Source: Amphibiibacter pelophylacis | GTDB lineage: Bacteria > Pseudomonadota > Gammaproteobacteria > Burkholderiales > Burkholderiaceae_C | DNA: 64,000 bases | Direction of reading: 5' to 3' | NCBI RefSeq assembly: GCF_037688875.1 | Contig: NZ_JAWDIE010000010.1 | Span: 65,981 to 129,980, forward strand | Shown here: positions 9,070 to 17,557 of the stretch, in pieces | Numbering within the stretch: the first letter of the stretch is position 1 | How the letters are laid out: every line of letters begins with the position of its first letter | Notes under the pieces: model-generated | The model's input: only the letters and a program-made list of their open reading frames with translations | Told to the model about the DNA's origin: nothing | Database searches by the model: none | Program-made: the position numbers and the translations under genes

Positions 9070-9842
9070 GCAGGATCCAGCTGCACCCAGACCGGCGCGT
9101 GGTCGCTGGGCCGCTCGTTCTTGCGCGGCAGGCGGTCGATCTCGCAGGCCGTGACGCGACCCACCAGCGGCTGGCTGGCCAGAATGTGGTCGATGCGCAG
9201 GCCCTGGTTCTTGCGAAAGGCCAGATTGCGGTAATCCCACCAGCTCCAGCTTTTCACCGGCTGCTCGAAGAGGCGGAAGGCATCGACCAAACCCAGCGCG
9301 GTCAGCGCCTGGAAGTGCTCGCGCTCCTGCGGCGTGCAGTGGATCTGGCCCGCCCAGGCCACCGGATCGTAGACGTCGGCGTCGGTCGGGCAGATGTTGA
9401 AATCGCCCATCAGCAGCAGATCTGGCGTGCGCACCAGCTCGCCCTGAAGCCAGGCGCGCAGCGCATCCAGCCAGCGCATCTTGTAGGCGAACTTGTCGCT
9501 GTCGGGCGCCTGGCCGTTGGGGAAGTAGCCCCCGACCACACGCACGCCATCGACCGTCGCGGCGATGACGCGGGCCTGCTCGTCCTCAAAACCGGGGATG
9601 TTTTTCACCGGATCGCTGACCTGGCAGCCCGCGCGCGCCAGCAGCGCCACACCGTTATAGGTTTTCTGGCCGTGCCACAGGCTGGTGTAGCCCGCCTGCG
9701 CCAGCGCCTCGTGGGGGAATTTGTCGTCGGTGAGCTTGGTTTCCTGCAGCACCAGCACCTGCGGCTGGTGGGCGGCCAGCCAGTCCAGCACCTGCGGCAG
9801 GCGCACGGACAGCGAGTTGACGTTCCAGGTGGCGGCTTTCAC
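9066..9842 (-). CDS. xthA: Exodeoxyribonuclease III
   Basis: AP endonuclease and 3'-5' exonuclease of base excision repair, 258 residues, the usual length. Family signatures are the N-terminal TWNVNSLSVR, the metal ligand in LVLQETKL, MGDFNI near the middle and the catalytic SDHAPV at the C-terminus. The start is a GTG ten bases after the lipA stop: homology begins right there, and a longer reading would cross into lipA. Its stop overlaps the following MFS gene. It is probably transcribed with lipA upstream. Confidence 0.93.
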   Translation of the reverse strand: MKAATWNVNSLSVRLPQVLDWLAAHQPQVLVLQETKLTDDKFPHEALAQAGYTSLWHGQKTYNGVALLARAGCQVSDPVKNIPGFEDEQARVIAATVDGVRVVGGYFPNGQAPDSDKFAYKMRWLDALRAWLQGELVRTPDLLLMGDFNICPTDADVYDPVAWAGQIHCTPQEREHFQALTALGLVDAFRLFEQPVKSWSWWDYRNLAFRKNQGLRIDHILASQPLVGRVTACEIDRLPRKNERPSDHAPVWVQLDPA

Positions 9843-9852
9843 GCGGGGCCCG

Positions 9853-10809
9853 TCAGACGTGCGCCGCCTGCTGGTCGGCGTGGTAGCTGGATCGCACCAT
9901 CGCGCCCACGGCGGCGTTGACAAAGCCCATGCGATAGGCTTCTTCCTCGAACATTTTGAAGGTGTCGGGGTGGACGTAGCGCTGCACCGGCAGGTGGTGG
10001 CCGCTGGGCGCCAGGTACTGGCCGATGGTGATCATGTCGATGTCGTGCGCGCGCATGTCGCGCATCACCTGCAGAATCTCTTCGTCGGTTTCGCCCAAGC
10101 CCACCATGATGCCGCTCTTGGTCGGCACGCCGGGCACCTGCTCCTTGAACTTCTTGAGCAGGTTCAGGCTGAACTGGTAATCCGAGCCCGGACGCGCCTG
10201 CTTGTAAAGGCGCGGTGCGGTTTCCAGGTTGTGGTTCATGATGTCCGGCGGGGCTTCGCGCAGGATGCCCAGGGCGCGGTCGTCGCGGCCCCGGAAATCG
10301 GGCACCAGCACCTCGATGCGTGTCTGCGGCGACGCCACACGCACCTGGCGGATGCACTCGGCGAAGTGCGCGGCGCCACCGTCGCGCAAGTCGTCGCGGT
10401 CCACGCTAGTGATCACCACATAGTTCAGTTTCAGCGCCGCGATGGTCTTGGCCAGGTTGGCGGGCTCGTCCGCGTCCAGCGGATCGGGGCGGCCGTGGCC
10501 CACGTCGCAGAAGGGACAGCGGCGCGTGCACTTGTCGCCCATGATCATGAAGGTGGCCGTGCCCTTGCCAAAGCATTCGCCGATGTTGGGGCAGGACGCC
10601 TCTTCGCACACCGTGTGCAGCTTGTGCTCGCGCAGGATATTTTTGATCTCGTAAAAGCGCGTGCCCGCACTGCCCGCCTTGACGCGAATCCAGTCGGGCT
10701 TTTTCAGCTGCTCGTGCTGGGCCAGCGGCACGATCTTGATGGGGATGCGCGCCGTCTTGTCGGCAGCTTTCTGCTTGACGGTCGGGTCGTAAGGCGTGGG
10801 GGTGTTCAT
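9853..10809 (-). CDS. lipA: Lipoyl synthase
   Basis: Radical-SAM enzyme that inserts two sulfurs into octanoyl groups on E2 and H proteins, 318 residues. It carries the auxiliary cluster motif CEEASCPNIGEC and the radical-SAM CTRRCPFC motif, plus SGIMVGLGET. The ATG at 10809 (MNTPTPYD) gives the usual length; upstream codons lack similarity. The usual partner lipB is not present in the window; instead the gene follows a MidA-like methyltransferase by 16 bases. Confidence 0.96.
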   Translation of the reverse strand: MNTPTPYDPTVKQKAADKTARIPIKIVPLAQHEQLKKPDWIRVKAGSAGTRFYEIKNILREHKLHTVCEEASCPNIGECFGKGTATFMIMGDKCTRRCPFCDVGHGRPDPLDADEPANLAKTIAALKLNYVVITSVDRDDLRDGGAAHFAECIRQVRVASPQTRIEVLVPDFRGRDDRALGILREAPPDIMNHNLETAPRLYKQARPGSDYQFSLNLLKKFKEQVPGVPTKSGIMVGLGETDEEILQVMRDMRAHDIDMITIGQYLAPSGHHLPVQRYVHPDTFKMFEEEAYRMGFVNAAVGAMVRSSYHADQQAAHV

Positions 10810-10825
10810 GGGTGTGAGTGTAATC

Positions 10826-12037
10826 TCAGCCCAGCGCGCCAGTTCGGTCGCCCTGCGCAAACCCCAGCCAGTGGCGGGTCGCGTCCAGACCGCGTCCCAG
10901 CAGCAGCACCTTGAAGAGCTCGCCCATTTCGTGCTCGGCCCACAGCTTGTGCGCGTTGGCGGTGGTGCGCGCGCTGGCCACGCGCTCCTGCGCCGTCGCC
11001 TGGGGCAGTTCGGCCAGACGCTGCGGCAGGCCGCAGTTGATCAGGAAACGCCCCTGACTGGTGTAGCCCAGCACGTCCAGCCCCGCATCCTGCGCGGCCA
11101 GCGCGACGCCGGTGAAGTTGACGTGCGCGGTGATGTCTTTTTCGCCCGGCTCGGCCAGCGGCTGGTCGTCCGCCCGGTGGGCACGGTGGCACATCAGCGT
11201 GCCCGTGGCGCGCTGGGGATGGTAGTAGGTGCGCTCTTCAAAGCCGTAATCCAGCCAGAGCATCGCGCCGCGTTTCAGCCGGGCGGCCAGCGTGCCCACC
11301 AGCGCCTGGCCCTGGGGGTGAATTTCGCTGGTGTAGCCGGGCGGAAGCTGCGGCGCGATCTCGTCCAGCAGCCCGGCGCAGCGCGCGTCCTGCGCGGCCA
11401 GCAGCGCCCGGTCCAGAGGCCTGTCCTGCCACTGCCAGGCGTTGGCAGTGTCGTCCCAGACGGCACCGCGCTCCCGCCAGGCGGGCTCATCGTCCACAGA
11501 GCGCACGACCACGCGCACGGGGACGGCGTCCAGCAGCTCGTTGCCCAGAATCACGCCCTCGAAGGATTCAGGCAGGGCCTCCAGCCACTGCACGCGCTCG
11601 CCAAAGCGCGCCAGACGCTGCGCCTGACGGCCGCGCAGGCTGGGGGAGACGTCCAGGATGCGATAAGCGACGTGCGGTGGCAAAACGTCCAGCAGCGCTT
11701 CGGCCAGCGCGCCACTGCCCGCACCCAGCTCCAGCACAGTCTGCGTGCCGCTGGCCTGCAGCAGCTCGGTCACCTGCGCGGCCAGGGTGTGGCCAAAGAG
11801 CGGCGTCAGCTCGGGCGCGGTGACGAAATCGCTGCCCGATTCCGGCCGCTCGCCCAGCTTGGGGCTGCTGCGCGTGTAATACCCGGCCTGCGGGTGGTAA
11901 AGCGCCTGCTGCATGAAGGCATCAAAACGCAGCCAGCCGCTGGCATCGCGGGCGGCCAGCAGGGCCGCGTGGAGATCAGGATCAGGTCCGAGCCGACCGG
12001 GTACTGGCGCGAATGCAGGGGCAGGAAAATCATTCAT
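10826..12037 (-). CDS. Class I SAM-dependent methyltransferase, MidA/NDUFAF7 family
   Basis: 403-residue methyltransferase of the family that includes mitochondrial NDUFAF7, an arginine methyltransferase for complex I assembly. Visible signatures are QALYHPQAGYY near residue 46, SDFVTAPELTPLFG, the SAM-binding VLELGAGSGALAEALL, and GNELLDAVPV. The bacterial function is not settled. It is the first gene of a minus-strand run with lipA, xthA and the LplT-like MFS, and diverges from the folM-like gene across an 86-base gap. Confidence 0.88.
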   Translation of the reverse strand: MNDFPAPAFAPVPGRLGPDPDLHAALLAARDASGWLRFDAFMQQALYHPQAGYYTRSSPKLGERPESGSDFVTAPELTPLFGHTLAAQVTELLQASGTQTVLELGAGSGALAEALLDVLPPHVAYRILDVSPSLRGRQAQRLARFGERVQWLEALPESFEGVILGNELLDAVPVRVVVRSVDDEPAWRERGAVWDDTANAWQWQDRPLDRALLAAQDARCAGLLDEIAPQLPPGYTSEIHPQGQALVGTLAARLKRGAMLWLDYGFEERTYYHPQRATGTLMCHRAHRADDQPLAEPGEKDITAHVNFTGVALAAQDAGLDVLGYTSQGRFLINCGLPQRLAELPQATAQERVASARTTANAHKLWAEHEMGELFKVLLLGRGLDATRHWLGFAQGDRTGALG

Positions 12038-12123
12038 GGGCAGGGACTTGCGTTGGAGCAGGCGTCAGCGCGGACACGCTTGCGGGACAATCCGCGCATT
12101 GTCGCAAACCCGGAAAGCACCCC

Positions 12124-12954
12124 ATGACCGCCCTGCCCTCCGCCCCCGTCGTTCTGGTCACCGGCGCCGCGCGCCGCGTGGGGCGCTGCATCGCCCTGCA
12201 TCTGGCCGCGCAGGGCTGGCGAGTGGCCATTCACGCCCGCCACTCGCTCGACGAAGCGAACGCCACCGCCGACGAAGCGCGCCGGGCGTCGGGCCACGGG
12301 GCTGCCGTCTTCGTCGCCGATCTGGCCGACGAGGCGGCCTGCCGCGCGCTGGTGCCACAGGTCGTGGCGCAGTTCGGGCGGCTGGACGCGCTGGTCAACA
12401 ACGCCTCGCTGTTTGAATTTGACGACAGCGCCACGCTGACTGGCGAGCGCCTGCAGCGCCACATGGCCACCAACACCCTGGCGCCGCTGCTGCTGACGCA
12501 GGCGCTGGCCGACCACCTGGCGCAGCGCGCCCAGGCCGGGTCCGGGCACGAGCCCCAGACGCAGCGCCCCTGGCCCTGCGCCGTGCACATCCTGGATCAG
12601 AAGCTGCACAACCCCAATCCCGATCACCTGTCCTACACCCTGAGCAAGGCCGCACTGAAAGAGGCCGTGCGCCTTCAGGCCATGGCGCTGGCGCCGCGTC
12701 TGCGTGTGGTGGGCATCTCGCCCGGGCTGACGCTGGTTTCCGGCCCGATGAACGAAACCGAATTTGACGCCGCCCGGCGCATGACGCCGCTGCAGCGCTC
12801 GTCCACGCCCGAAGACATCGCCCGCGCCGTGGCCTACGCGCTGGACAGCCCGGCGCTGACTGGCTGCGATCTGCTGGTCGATGGCGGTCAGCATCTGATG
12901 GGCCAGGGCCGCGATGTGCTGTTTCTGGCGCAAAATGCGCTTTCCCAGCTTTGA
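12124..12954 (+). CDS. SDR oxidoreductase, pteridine reductase/FolM-like
   Basis: Short-chain dehydrogenase of 276 residues. The cofactor motif is TGAARRVGR, the Arg-containing form (TGxxxRxG) typical of pteridine reductases and FolM, followed by NNAS and the YTLSK active-site motif. FolM reduces dihydromonapterin or dihydrofolate in the cytoplasm using NADPH. The next gene encodes a dihydroneopterin-aldolase-type protein 7 bases downstream, which supports a pterin role. ATG at 12124 is chosen because homology begins there. The promoter probably lies in the short divergent gap, which holds GACAAT followed by a partly dyad stretch. Confidence 0.8.
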   Translation: MTALPSAPVVLVTGAARRVGRCIALHLAAQGWRVAIHARHSLDEANATADEARRASGHGAAVFVADLADEAACRALVPQVVAQFGRLDALVNNASLFEFDDSATLTGERLQRHMATNTLAPLLLTQALADHLAQRAQAGSGHEPQTQRPWPCAVHILDQKLHNPNPDHLSYTLSKAALKEAVRLQAMALAPRLRVVGISPGLTLVSGPMNETEFDAARRMTPLQRSSTPEDIARAVAYALDSPALTGCDLLVDGGQHLMGQGRDVLFLAQNALSQL

Positions 12955-12961
12955 TCGCGAC

Positions 12962-13405
12962 ATGAACTCACTGACTTTCGGCGCCTGGCCCGACCACGCC
13001 CTGCCCCCCTGCCGCCGGCTTTTCCTGCGCAATTACAGCGTGCAGATGGGCATAGGCGCGCACGATTTCGAAAAGCGGGGGACGCAGCGCGTCTGCCTGA
13101 ACGTCGATCTGTACGTGCCGCTGTCCAGCTCCACGCCCAGTCAGGACGAGCTGGACGAGGTCGTTGATTACGATTTCATCCGCTCGACCATCGCCGCGCG
13201 CATCGCCACCGGCCACATCCAGCTTCAGGAAACGCTGGTTGACGATCTGCTGATCAGCCTGCTGGCCCACCCGCGCGTCGCGGCCGTGCGCCTGAGCAGC
13301 GAAAAGCCCGACGTCTACCCCGACTGCGATGCGGTCGGCGTCGAGGTCATGGGCTACAAGCTGGGGTCAGTCGACTCAGCCGGTTTGGCCAGTCCGTCTG
13401 ACTGA
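12962..13405 (+). CDS. Dihydroneopterin aldolase family protein (FolB/FolX-like)
   Basis: 147-residue protein with the tunnelling-fold pattern of dihydroneopterin aldolase/epimerase: LRNYSVQMGIGAHDFEKRG, then VDYDFI, QETLVDDLL (the conserved Glu) and SSEKPDVYPDCDAVGVEV (the conserved Lys). It should act on dihydroneopterin or its triphosphate in folate or tetrahydromonapterin synthesis. It lies 7 bases after the FolM-like gene, a pairing known from folX-folM in enterobacteria. FolB and FolX cannot be told apart here. The start is the ATG at 12962; an earlier ATG at 12914 would overlap the preceding gene. Confidence 0.82.
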   Translation: MNSLTFGAWPDHALPPCRRLFLRNYSVQMGIGAHDFEKRGTQRVCLNVDLYVPLSSSTPSQDELDEVVDYDFIRSTIAARIATGHIQLQETLVDDLLISLLAHPRVAAVRLSSEKPDVYPDCDAVGVEVMGYKLGSVDSAGLASPSD

Positions 13406-13416
13406 CCCGCAGGCGG

Positions 13417-13447
13417 ATCAGCCTGCAGCCGCATCAGCCTGCAGCCG
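13417..13447. repeat. 15-bp direct repeat at the end of phaR
   Basis: ATCAGCCTGCAGCCG occurs at 13417-13431 and 13433-13447, separated by one base. The phaR stop lies inside the second copy, so the repeat probably arose by a short tandem duplication of the last codons. Confidence 0.8.
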
Positions 13448-14144
13448 GTTTGCGGCGGCGGGGTTTCGGGGTCACCGGCGCCTCAGCGGGATCGCCAGAA
13501 GGAGGCGCATCCGACCCGGATGCCGCAGGCTCTGACGTCGCCGGAGGCTGGAAGCTGGCGAAAAACTGCTCGCCGGCCTGGCGCAGCTGGTCCTGCTGGG
13601 CCTGCCACTGCGCCGTCATCTGCTGCATCCAGTCGCTGCCGGGCAGCGCCCCCACGCCCGGCAATACGCCCGGCAAAACGGCGGGCATCACACCAGGCAT
13701 CACCCCGGGCAGCGGCGGTGGTATCCCGGCAAACGGCTGGGCGCCGGGCAGCTGGCCCAGCTGCTCCAGTTGCGCCTGCCACTGCGCGCCCAGGGAATCC
13801 TGCAGGCGCGACACGCCGGCGAGCGACTGCTCCAGCCAGGCGCCCAGGCTGCTGTGCATGGCCTGGCCATAGACGCGGATCAGCACGCGCAGCATGGTTT
13901 CGCTAAAAATCGGCGCGCCCGCAGTTTCTTCTTCCAGAATGATCTGCAGCAGGATGCTGCGGGTGAGGTCCTCCGCCGTCTTGGCGTCCACCACGCGAAA
14001 GGGCGTGCCCGCCACCACCATGGCCTTGACGTCGGCCAGCGTCACATAGCTGCTGCTGTGGCTGTCGTACAGGCGGCGGTTGGGGTATTTCTTGAGCACG
14101 CGCACGGCGGCGGTGGGCGCGGAACTGCTGGGTGAGGATTGCAC
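13434..14144 (-). CDS. phaR: Polyhydroxyalkanoate synthesis repressor PhaR
   Basis: DNA-binding regulator that senses PHA granules and represses phasin genes. Of 236 residues, 14-75 hold the PHB/PHA accumulation DNA-binding domain (VLKKYPNRRLYDS, VRVVDAKT-like stretch), followed by a second regulatory domain to about residue 120. The rest is low complexity with PGVMPGVMPAVLPGVLPG repeats and a Lys/Arg-rich end. The start is GTG. The last codons are duplicated in the DNA: a 15-base direct repeat spans the stop. No phasin or phaC gene is nearby, so targets lie elsewhere. Confidence 0.92.
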   Translation of the reverse strand: MQSSPSSSAPTAAVRVLKKYPNRRLYDSHSSSYVTLADVKAMVVAGTPFRVVDAKTAEDLTRSILLQIILEEETAGAPIFSETMLRVLIRVYGQAMHSSLGAWLEQSLAGVSRLQDSLGAQWQAQLEQLGQLPGAQPFAGIPPPLPGVMPGVMPAVLPGVLPGVGALPGSDWMQQMTAQWQAQQDQLRQAGEQFFASFQPPATSEPAASGSDAPPSGDPAEAPVTPKPRRRKPAAG

Positions 14145-14193
14145 TGCGGGGCCTGTCTCGTTGACTTTGTTCGATCAGACCATTTTACGGGCG

Positions 14194-14229
14194 AAAAAAA
14201 ACCGCGCCACCGGGTTGTGGTGGCGCGGT
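14194..14229 (-). terminator. Rho-independent terminator after the OmpA-family gene
   Basis: ACCGCGCCACC at 14201-14211 pairs with GGTGGCGCGGT at 14219-14229; the minus-strand transcript then runs into seven U. It lies about 45 bases beyond the stop of the OmpA-type lipoprotein gene. Confidence 0.85.
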
Positions 14230-14275
14230 CCTGCGATGCCTTGCAGCAGACTGCCCGAGGGCAGCCCATTGGCGA

Positions 14276-14929
14276 TCAGCGCGGAGCGGCTTCGCTCACG
14301 TAGATCTCGACACGGCGGTTCTGGGCACGGCCCTCGTTGCTGGCGTTGCTGGCCACGGGTTCGCGCGAGCCACGGCCTTCGATGGCGAAGCGGTTGCTGG
14401 CCACGCCGCGCGAGACCAGGTAATCGCGGGCGGCCGCAGCGCGATTCAGCGACAGCGGGTTGTTGATGGCGTCGCTGCCGGTGTTGTCGGTGTGACCAAT
14501 GATGGCCACGCTGGCGGCCGGGTTACCCACCAGGCCGGTGGCGAACTGGTTCAGCACATTGGCCAGGGTGGAAGAAATCTGCGCGCTGCCCACCGCGAAG
14601 CCGGCATCAGCGGGGACGTTCAGCTTCAGGCGGTTGTCGGCCGTGCGGTCGACCTGGATGCCGGTGCCTTTGGTGGCGGCTTCCATCTGGCGCTTCTGCT
14701 CTTCCAGACGCTGCGACCAGACATAGCCGCCCAGTGCGCCCAGGCCTGCACCGATGGCGGCGCCCTTCAGGGCTGTCGTGCGGTCGCCGGTGGCAGCACC
14801 GATCACGGCACCCGCCAGGGCGCCCAGGCCAGCGCCTTTGCCGGTGGTCTGCTGACCTTCGGTCATGTTGGCACAGGCCGACAGCATGAGGGAGGAAGCC
14901 AGCACGATAGCAGTCACTTGGGTACGCAT
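14276..14929 (-). CDS. OmpA-family outer membrane lipoprotein (YiaD-like)
   Basis: Peptidoglycan-binding envelope protein of 217 residues. A lipoprotein signal ends with the lipobox LSAC (Cys at about residue 19). Residues 30-72 are a glycine-zipper segment (GAGLGALAGAVIGAATG and GAAIGAGLGALGG). The C-terminal OmpA domain has GHTDNTGS, NNPLSLNRAAA and GRGSREPVASN...NRRVEIYV, the diaminopimelate-binding region. The start has a strong AAGGAGA ribosome site. It is a single gene closed by a terminator, and should tether the outer membrane to the wall. Confidence 0.92.
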   Translation of the reverse strand: MRTQVTAIVLASSLMLSACANMTEGQQTTGKGAGLGALAGAVIGAATGDRTTALKGAAIGAGLGALGGYVWSQRLEEQKRQMEAATKGTGIQVDRTADNRLKLNVPADAGFAVGSAQISSTLANVLNQFATGLVGNPAASVAIIGHTDNTGSDAINNPLSLNRAAAARDYLVSRGVASNRFAIEGRGSREPVASNASNEGRAQNRRVEIYVSEAAPR

Positions 14930-14973
14930 AATTTCTCCTTGAATTGGGACAGTTCGGGGTCTGTCACGATGGA

Positions 14974-15975
14974 TCAGTCGTTGGCTGAAGTACAGCCTTG
15001 CAACATGTTGATGCCGTTCATGACCGAAAAGTTCCCCGACGGCGCGACTGTACCAGCCAGAGTCAGCACCGGCGCCTGCGGGTTCATGCGAAGCAGCGCC
15101 TGACCGATGAGTTCGCCCGGATTCTGTTGCGCGACAGACTCAACGGCGACCATGTCCACGGGCAAGGAGACGCTCTGGCCGCTGACCACATAGGGCTGGT
15201 CAAGCAGCGTGCGCAGCTTGGCCTGCACATGGGCGACATCCTGCGGCGTATCCATGACAGCCAGCAGGATGGCGAACTGGCTGGGCCCCAGCGACGCCAC
15301 CACATCGCTGGCGCGCAGCGCCGAGCGCAGACGCACCGCCACCTTGCGCCGCAGCACGCTGGCGGCCACCGAGCCCAGGCTGCCCTCCAGCGGCGCCAGG
15401 CCCTGGAACTGCAGCACCAGCAGCGACATGGGCGCCGGATCGCGGGCGCGCAGCGCCAGCAGGTGGGACATGTGTTCCTGAAGCTGCTTCTGGTTGGGCA
15501 GGCCGGTGGCCATGTCCAGCGAGAGCGAGCGGCGCGTGTCGCTGAGCAGCGTCTGGCGCTCGACCGCCATGCGCAGCGCCTTGGCCAGAAGATAGCTGCC
15601 CGCCTCGCGCGAACTGAGCGCATCCTGCACGCCCAGCGTCACCAGGTGTGGCAGCAGGGCGGGATCAGGTTCGGTGCTGACCAGCAGCACGGGCACGTCG
15701 GCCAGCAGCAGCTGGGCGTTCCAGCGGCGCAACTGGGCGATGGCATCGGTCAGGTTCCAGTGCAGCAGCAGCACGTCGGGCGGCTGCGCACGCAGGGCAT
15801 CGGTGACCGCGGGCAGATCGGCCCGGGCCTCGACCACAAACGGGCCGTAATGAGACATGGACAGGTCAGGAACCCAGCCCTTCTCGCTGACCGACAGAAC
15901 CTCCAGTGGCGTTTTCATGCAGCGTGCCCCCGGCAGACCGGAGGATGTAAGCGGACGATTTGAATTTGTGTTCAT
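14974..15975 (-). CDS. Receiver-like plus degenerate GGDEF protein
   Basis: 333-residue soluble protein. Residues about 24-135 resemble a receiver domain (PPDVLLLHWNL, PVLLVSTEPD), but the phosphoacceptor Asp expected at the end of beta-3 is not there. From about residue 150 a diguanylate-cyclase fold begins (DMATGLPNQKQLQEHM, matching the DxLTGLPNR entry). The active-site loop reads LGPSQFAIL (about 229-237) instead of GGDEF, so cyclase activity is unlikely. It may act as a c-di-GMP- or GTP-related effector or scaffold. The start is uncertain: ATG 15975 or ATG 15918, neither with a good ribosome site. Confidence 0.72.
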   Translation of the reverse strand: MNTNSNRPLTSSGLPGARCMKTPLEVLSVSEKGWVPDLSMSHYGPFVVEARADLPAVTDALRAQPPDVLLLHWNLTDAIAQLRRWNAQLLLADVPVLLVSTEPDPALLPHLVTLGVQDALSSREAGSYLLAKALRMAVERQTLLSDTRRSLSLDMATGLPNQKQLQEHMSHLLALRARDPAPMSLLVLQFQGLAPLEGSLGSVAASVLRRKVAVRLRSALRASDVVASLGPSQFAILLAVMDTPQDVAHVQAKLRTLLDQPYVVSGQSVSLPVDMVAVESVAQQNPGELIGQALLRMNPQAPVLTLAGTVAPSGNFSVMNGINMLQGCTSAND

Positions 15976-16153
15976 TGAACCGCGAAACCGTCCATCGTCA
16001 AAGATCGTTTTCCCTTGGAATCCGGTGCTTTTTTGAAGGGCAGTGGGCGACAGGCGACAGTGCCGCGCAGCATGACCGCCCCGGCGCCCCCGTTCCGGGG
16101 GCCGGGTGTGAGCGTGTCACAATCCCTGCACAGGCAGACAGGAAGGAGTTCCC

Positions 16154-17530
16154 ATGCGTTATGTGATCGTGCTCGTTATCATCGCCATTGTCGCGGCCCT
16201 CGCCGCGTCCGGGCTGGGTTATGACCAGGGCGCCGTGTCCTTCGTGATGGGCGGCGTGAAAACCGATCTGTCGCTCAACCTGTTTGTGGCGCTGGCGCTG
16301 GCGCTCTATTTGCTGCTGCTGGTGCTGACGCTGGCGGTGCGCGCCCTGTTTCGCGTGCCGCGCCGTCTAAGCCAGTGGCGCGGCCACAAGCGCGATCACC
16401 AGGCGCAGGTGGCCCTGCGCGCCGCCATCGCCGACACCTGGGCCGGTCGCGAAGCGCAGGCCACCAAATCGGTGCACCGTGCACTGCAGCTTTTTGCCGC
16501 ACTGCCTGAAGGCGCTCAGGACCCCGATGCGATGGCGCTGCTGCACCTGCTACAGGCCGATGTGGCCCACCACCGCAAACAGCCGGACGAACGCGACGCC
16601 GCACTGGCTCACGCCCTGACCCAGGGCCAGACCGCTCACCCGCGCGTCAACCCCTGGGAAGAATCGGCCCGCCTGTGGCAGGCCACCTGGGCTCACGAAG
16701 ACGGCCAGCACGAAGCCGCCCTGGATCTGATTTCTGCCCTGCCCGACGCCGTGCGCCGCCGCCCGCGCGTGGCGCGCCTTTACACCGACGCGCTGCTGGC
16801 GCTGGGCCGTCCAGTCGATGCCCTGCACGCCGCGCAGGCCATGGGCCAGAAACCGGCCTTCTTCGCGCTGACCACGCGCAAGGCGCCGACCGCCGAATCC
16901 GAGCTGAAGACCGGCCAGGCGCTGACCGTGGCGCTGAGCCAGGCCAGCGATCTGGACGCGCTGGACACCGCCTGGCGCGACGCAGGCAAAGCCGCGCAAC
17001 ACCAGATTCAATGGGCCGCGCTGGCCGCACGCCGGGCGCAGCAGCTGGGCGACAGCGGCCGCGCGCTGAACTGGCTCAAGCCGCTGTGGGATCGCTACTT
17101 CGATCAGCCGCAGGACAGCCGCCCCGAGCTGGGCCTGGCCGTGCTGCGCGCGTCAGCCGCCACCGATGCAAAGTGGCTCAAAGCCACCGACAAGGTTTAC
17201 GCCCGCCACGACAGCGATCCCCTGCCCGCCAGCGTGCTGGCCGCCTGTGGCCTGATTTTTGCGCACCAGGGCCTGAGCGGCCGGGCGCTGGCGCCGCTGC
17301 AGGCGGCCGCCGATTCGGGCGAGCTGCCCGCCGCCGAGCGCCGTCTGGCCTGGCTGTGGCTGGCGCATCTGCACGCCCAGCAGGGCCATGCGGATCAGGC
17401 CGCAGCGGCGCAGCGTCAGGCGACGGCGCTGGAGGATGTCCTGCTGGCGGCGCTGCTGCCCGCAGGCGCAGCGCCCGCTGAAGCCGAGGCCGCGCCTCAA
17501 CTGGCCGCTCCCGACGCCGTAAAAGGCTGA
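16154..17530 (+). CDS. hemY: HemY-like inner membrane TPR protein
   Basis: 458-residue protein of the proteobacterial HemY family (not protoporphyrinogen oxidase). Two N-terminal membrane helices (about 3-20 and 40-65) are followed by a HemY_N segment with RALFRVPRRLSQW and a long helical TPR-like region to the end. The exact role in heme supply is unsettled. ATG 16154 has AGGAAGGAG upstream. It usually follows hemC-hemD; here it stands alone, with an OmpA/GGDEF region before it and an MFS gene converging from the right. Confidence 0.82.
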   Translation: MRYVIVLVIIAIVAALAASGLGYDQGAVSFVMGGVKTDLSLNLFVALALALYLLLLVLTLAVRALFRVPRRLSQWRGHKRDHQAQVALRAAIADTWAGREAQATKSVHRALQLFAALPEGAQDPDAMALLHLLQADVAHHRKQPDERDAALAHALTQGQTAHPRVNPWEESARLWQATWAHEDGQHEAALDLISALPDAVRRRPRVARLYTDALLALGRPVDALHAAQAMGQKPAFFALTTRKAPTAESELKTGQALTVALSQASDLDALDTAWRDAGKAAQHQIQWAALAARRAQQLGDSGRALNWLKPLWDRYFDQPQDSRPELGLAVLRASAATDAKWLKATDKVYARHDSDPLPASVLAACGLIFAHQGLSGRALAPLQAAADSGELPAAERRLAWLWLAHLHAQQGHADQAAAAQRQATALEDVLLAALLPAGAAPAEAEAAPQLAAPDAVKG

Positions 17531-17557
17531 AGTCAGGGGTGACGTCAGGGGCTGAAA

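Noticed and set aside
12084..12105. GACAAT...ATTGTC dyad between the MidA-like and FolM-like genes as an operator
   Set aside because: Similar CACAAT/GACAAT hexamers occur before hemY (16118) and miaB (23880) and look like -10 boxes; the dyad arms are short and may be chance.
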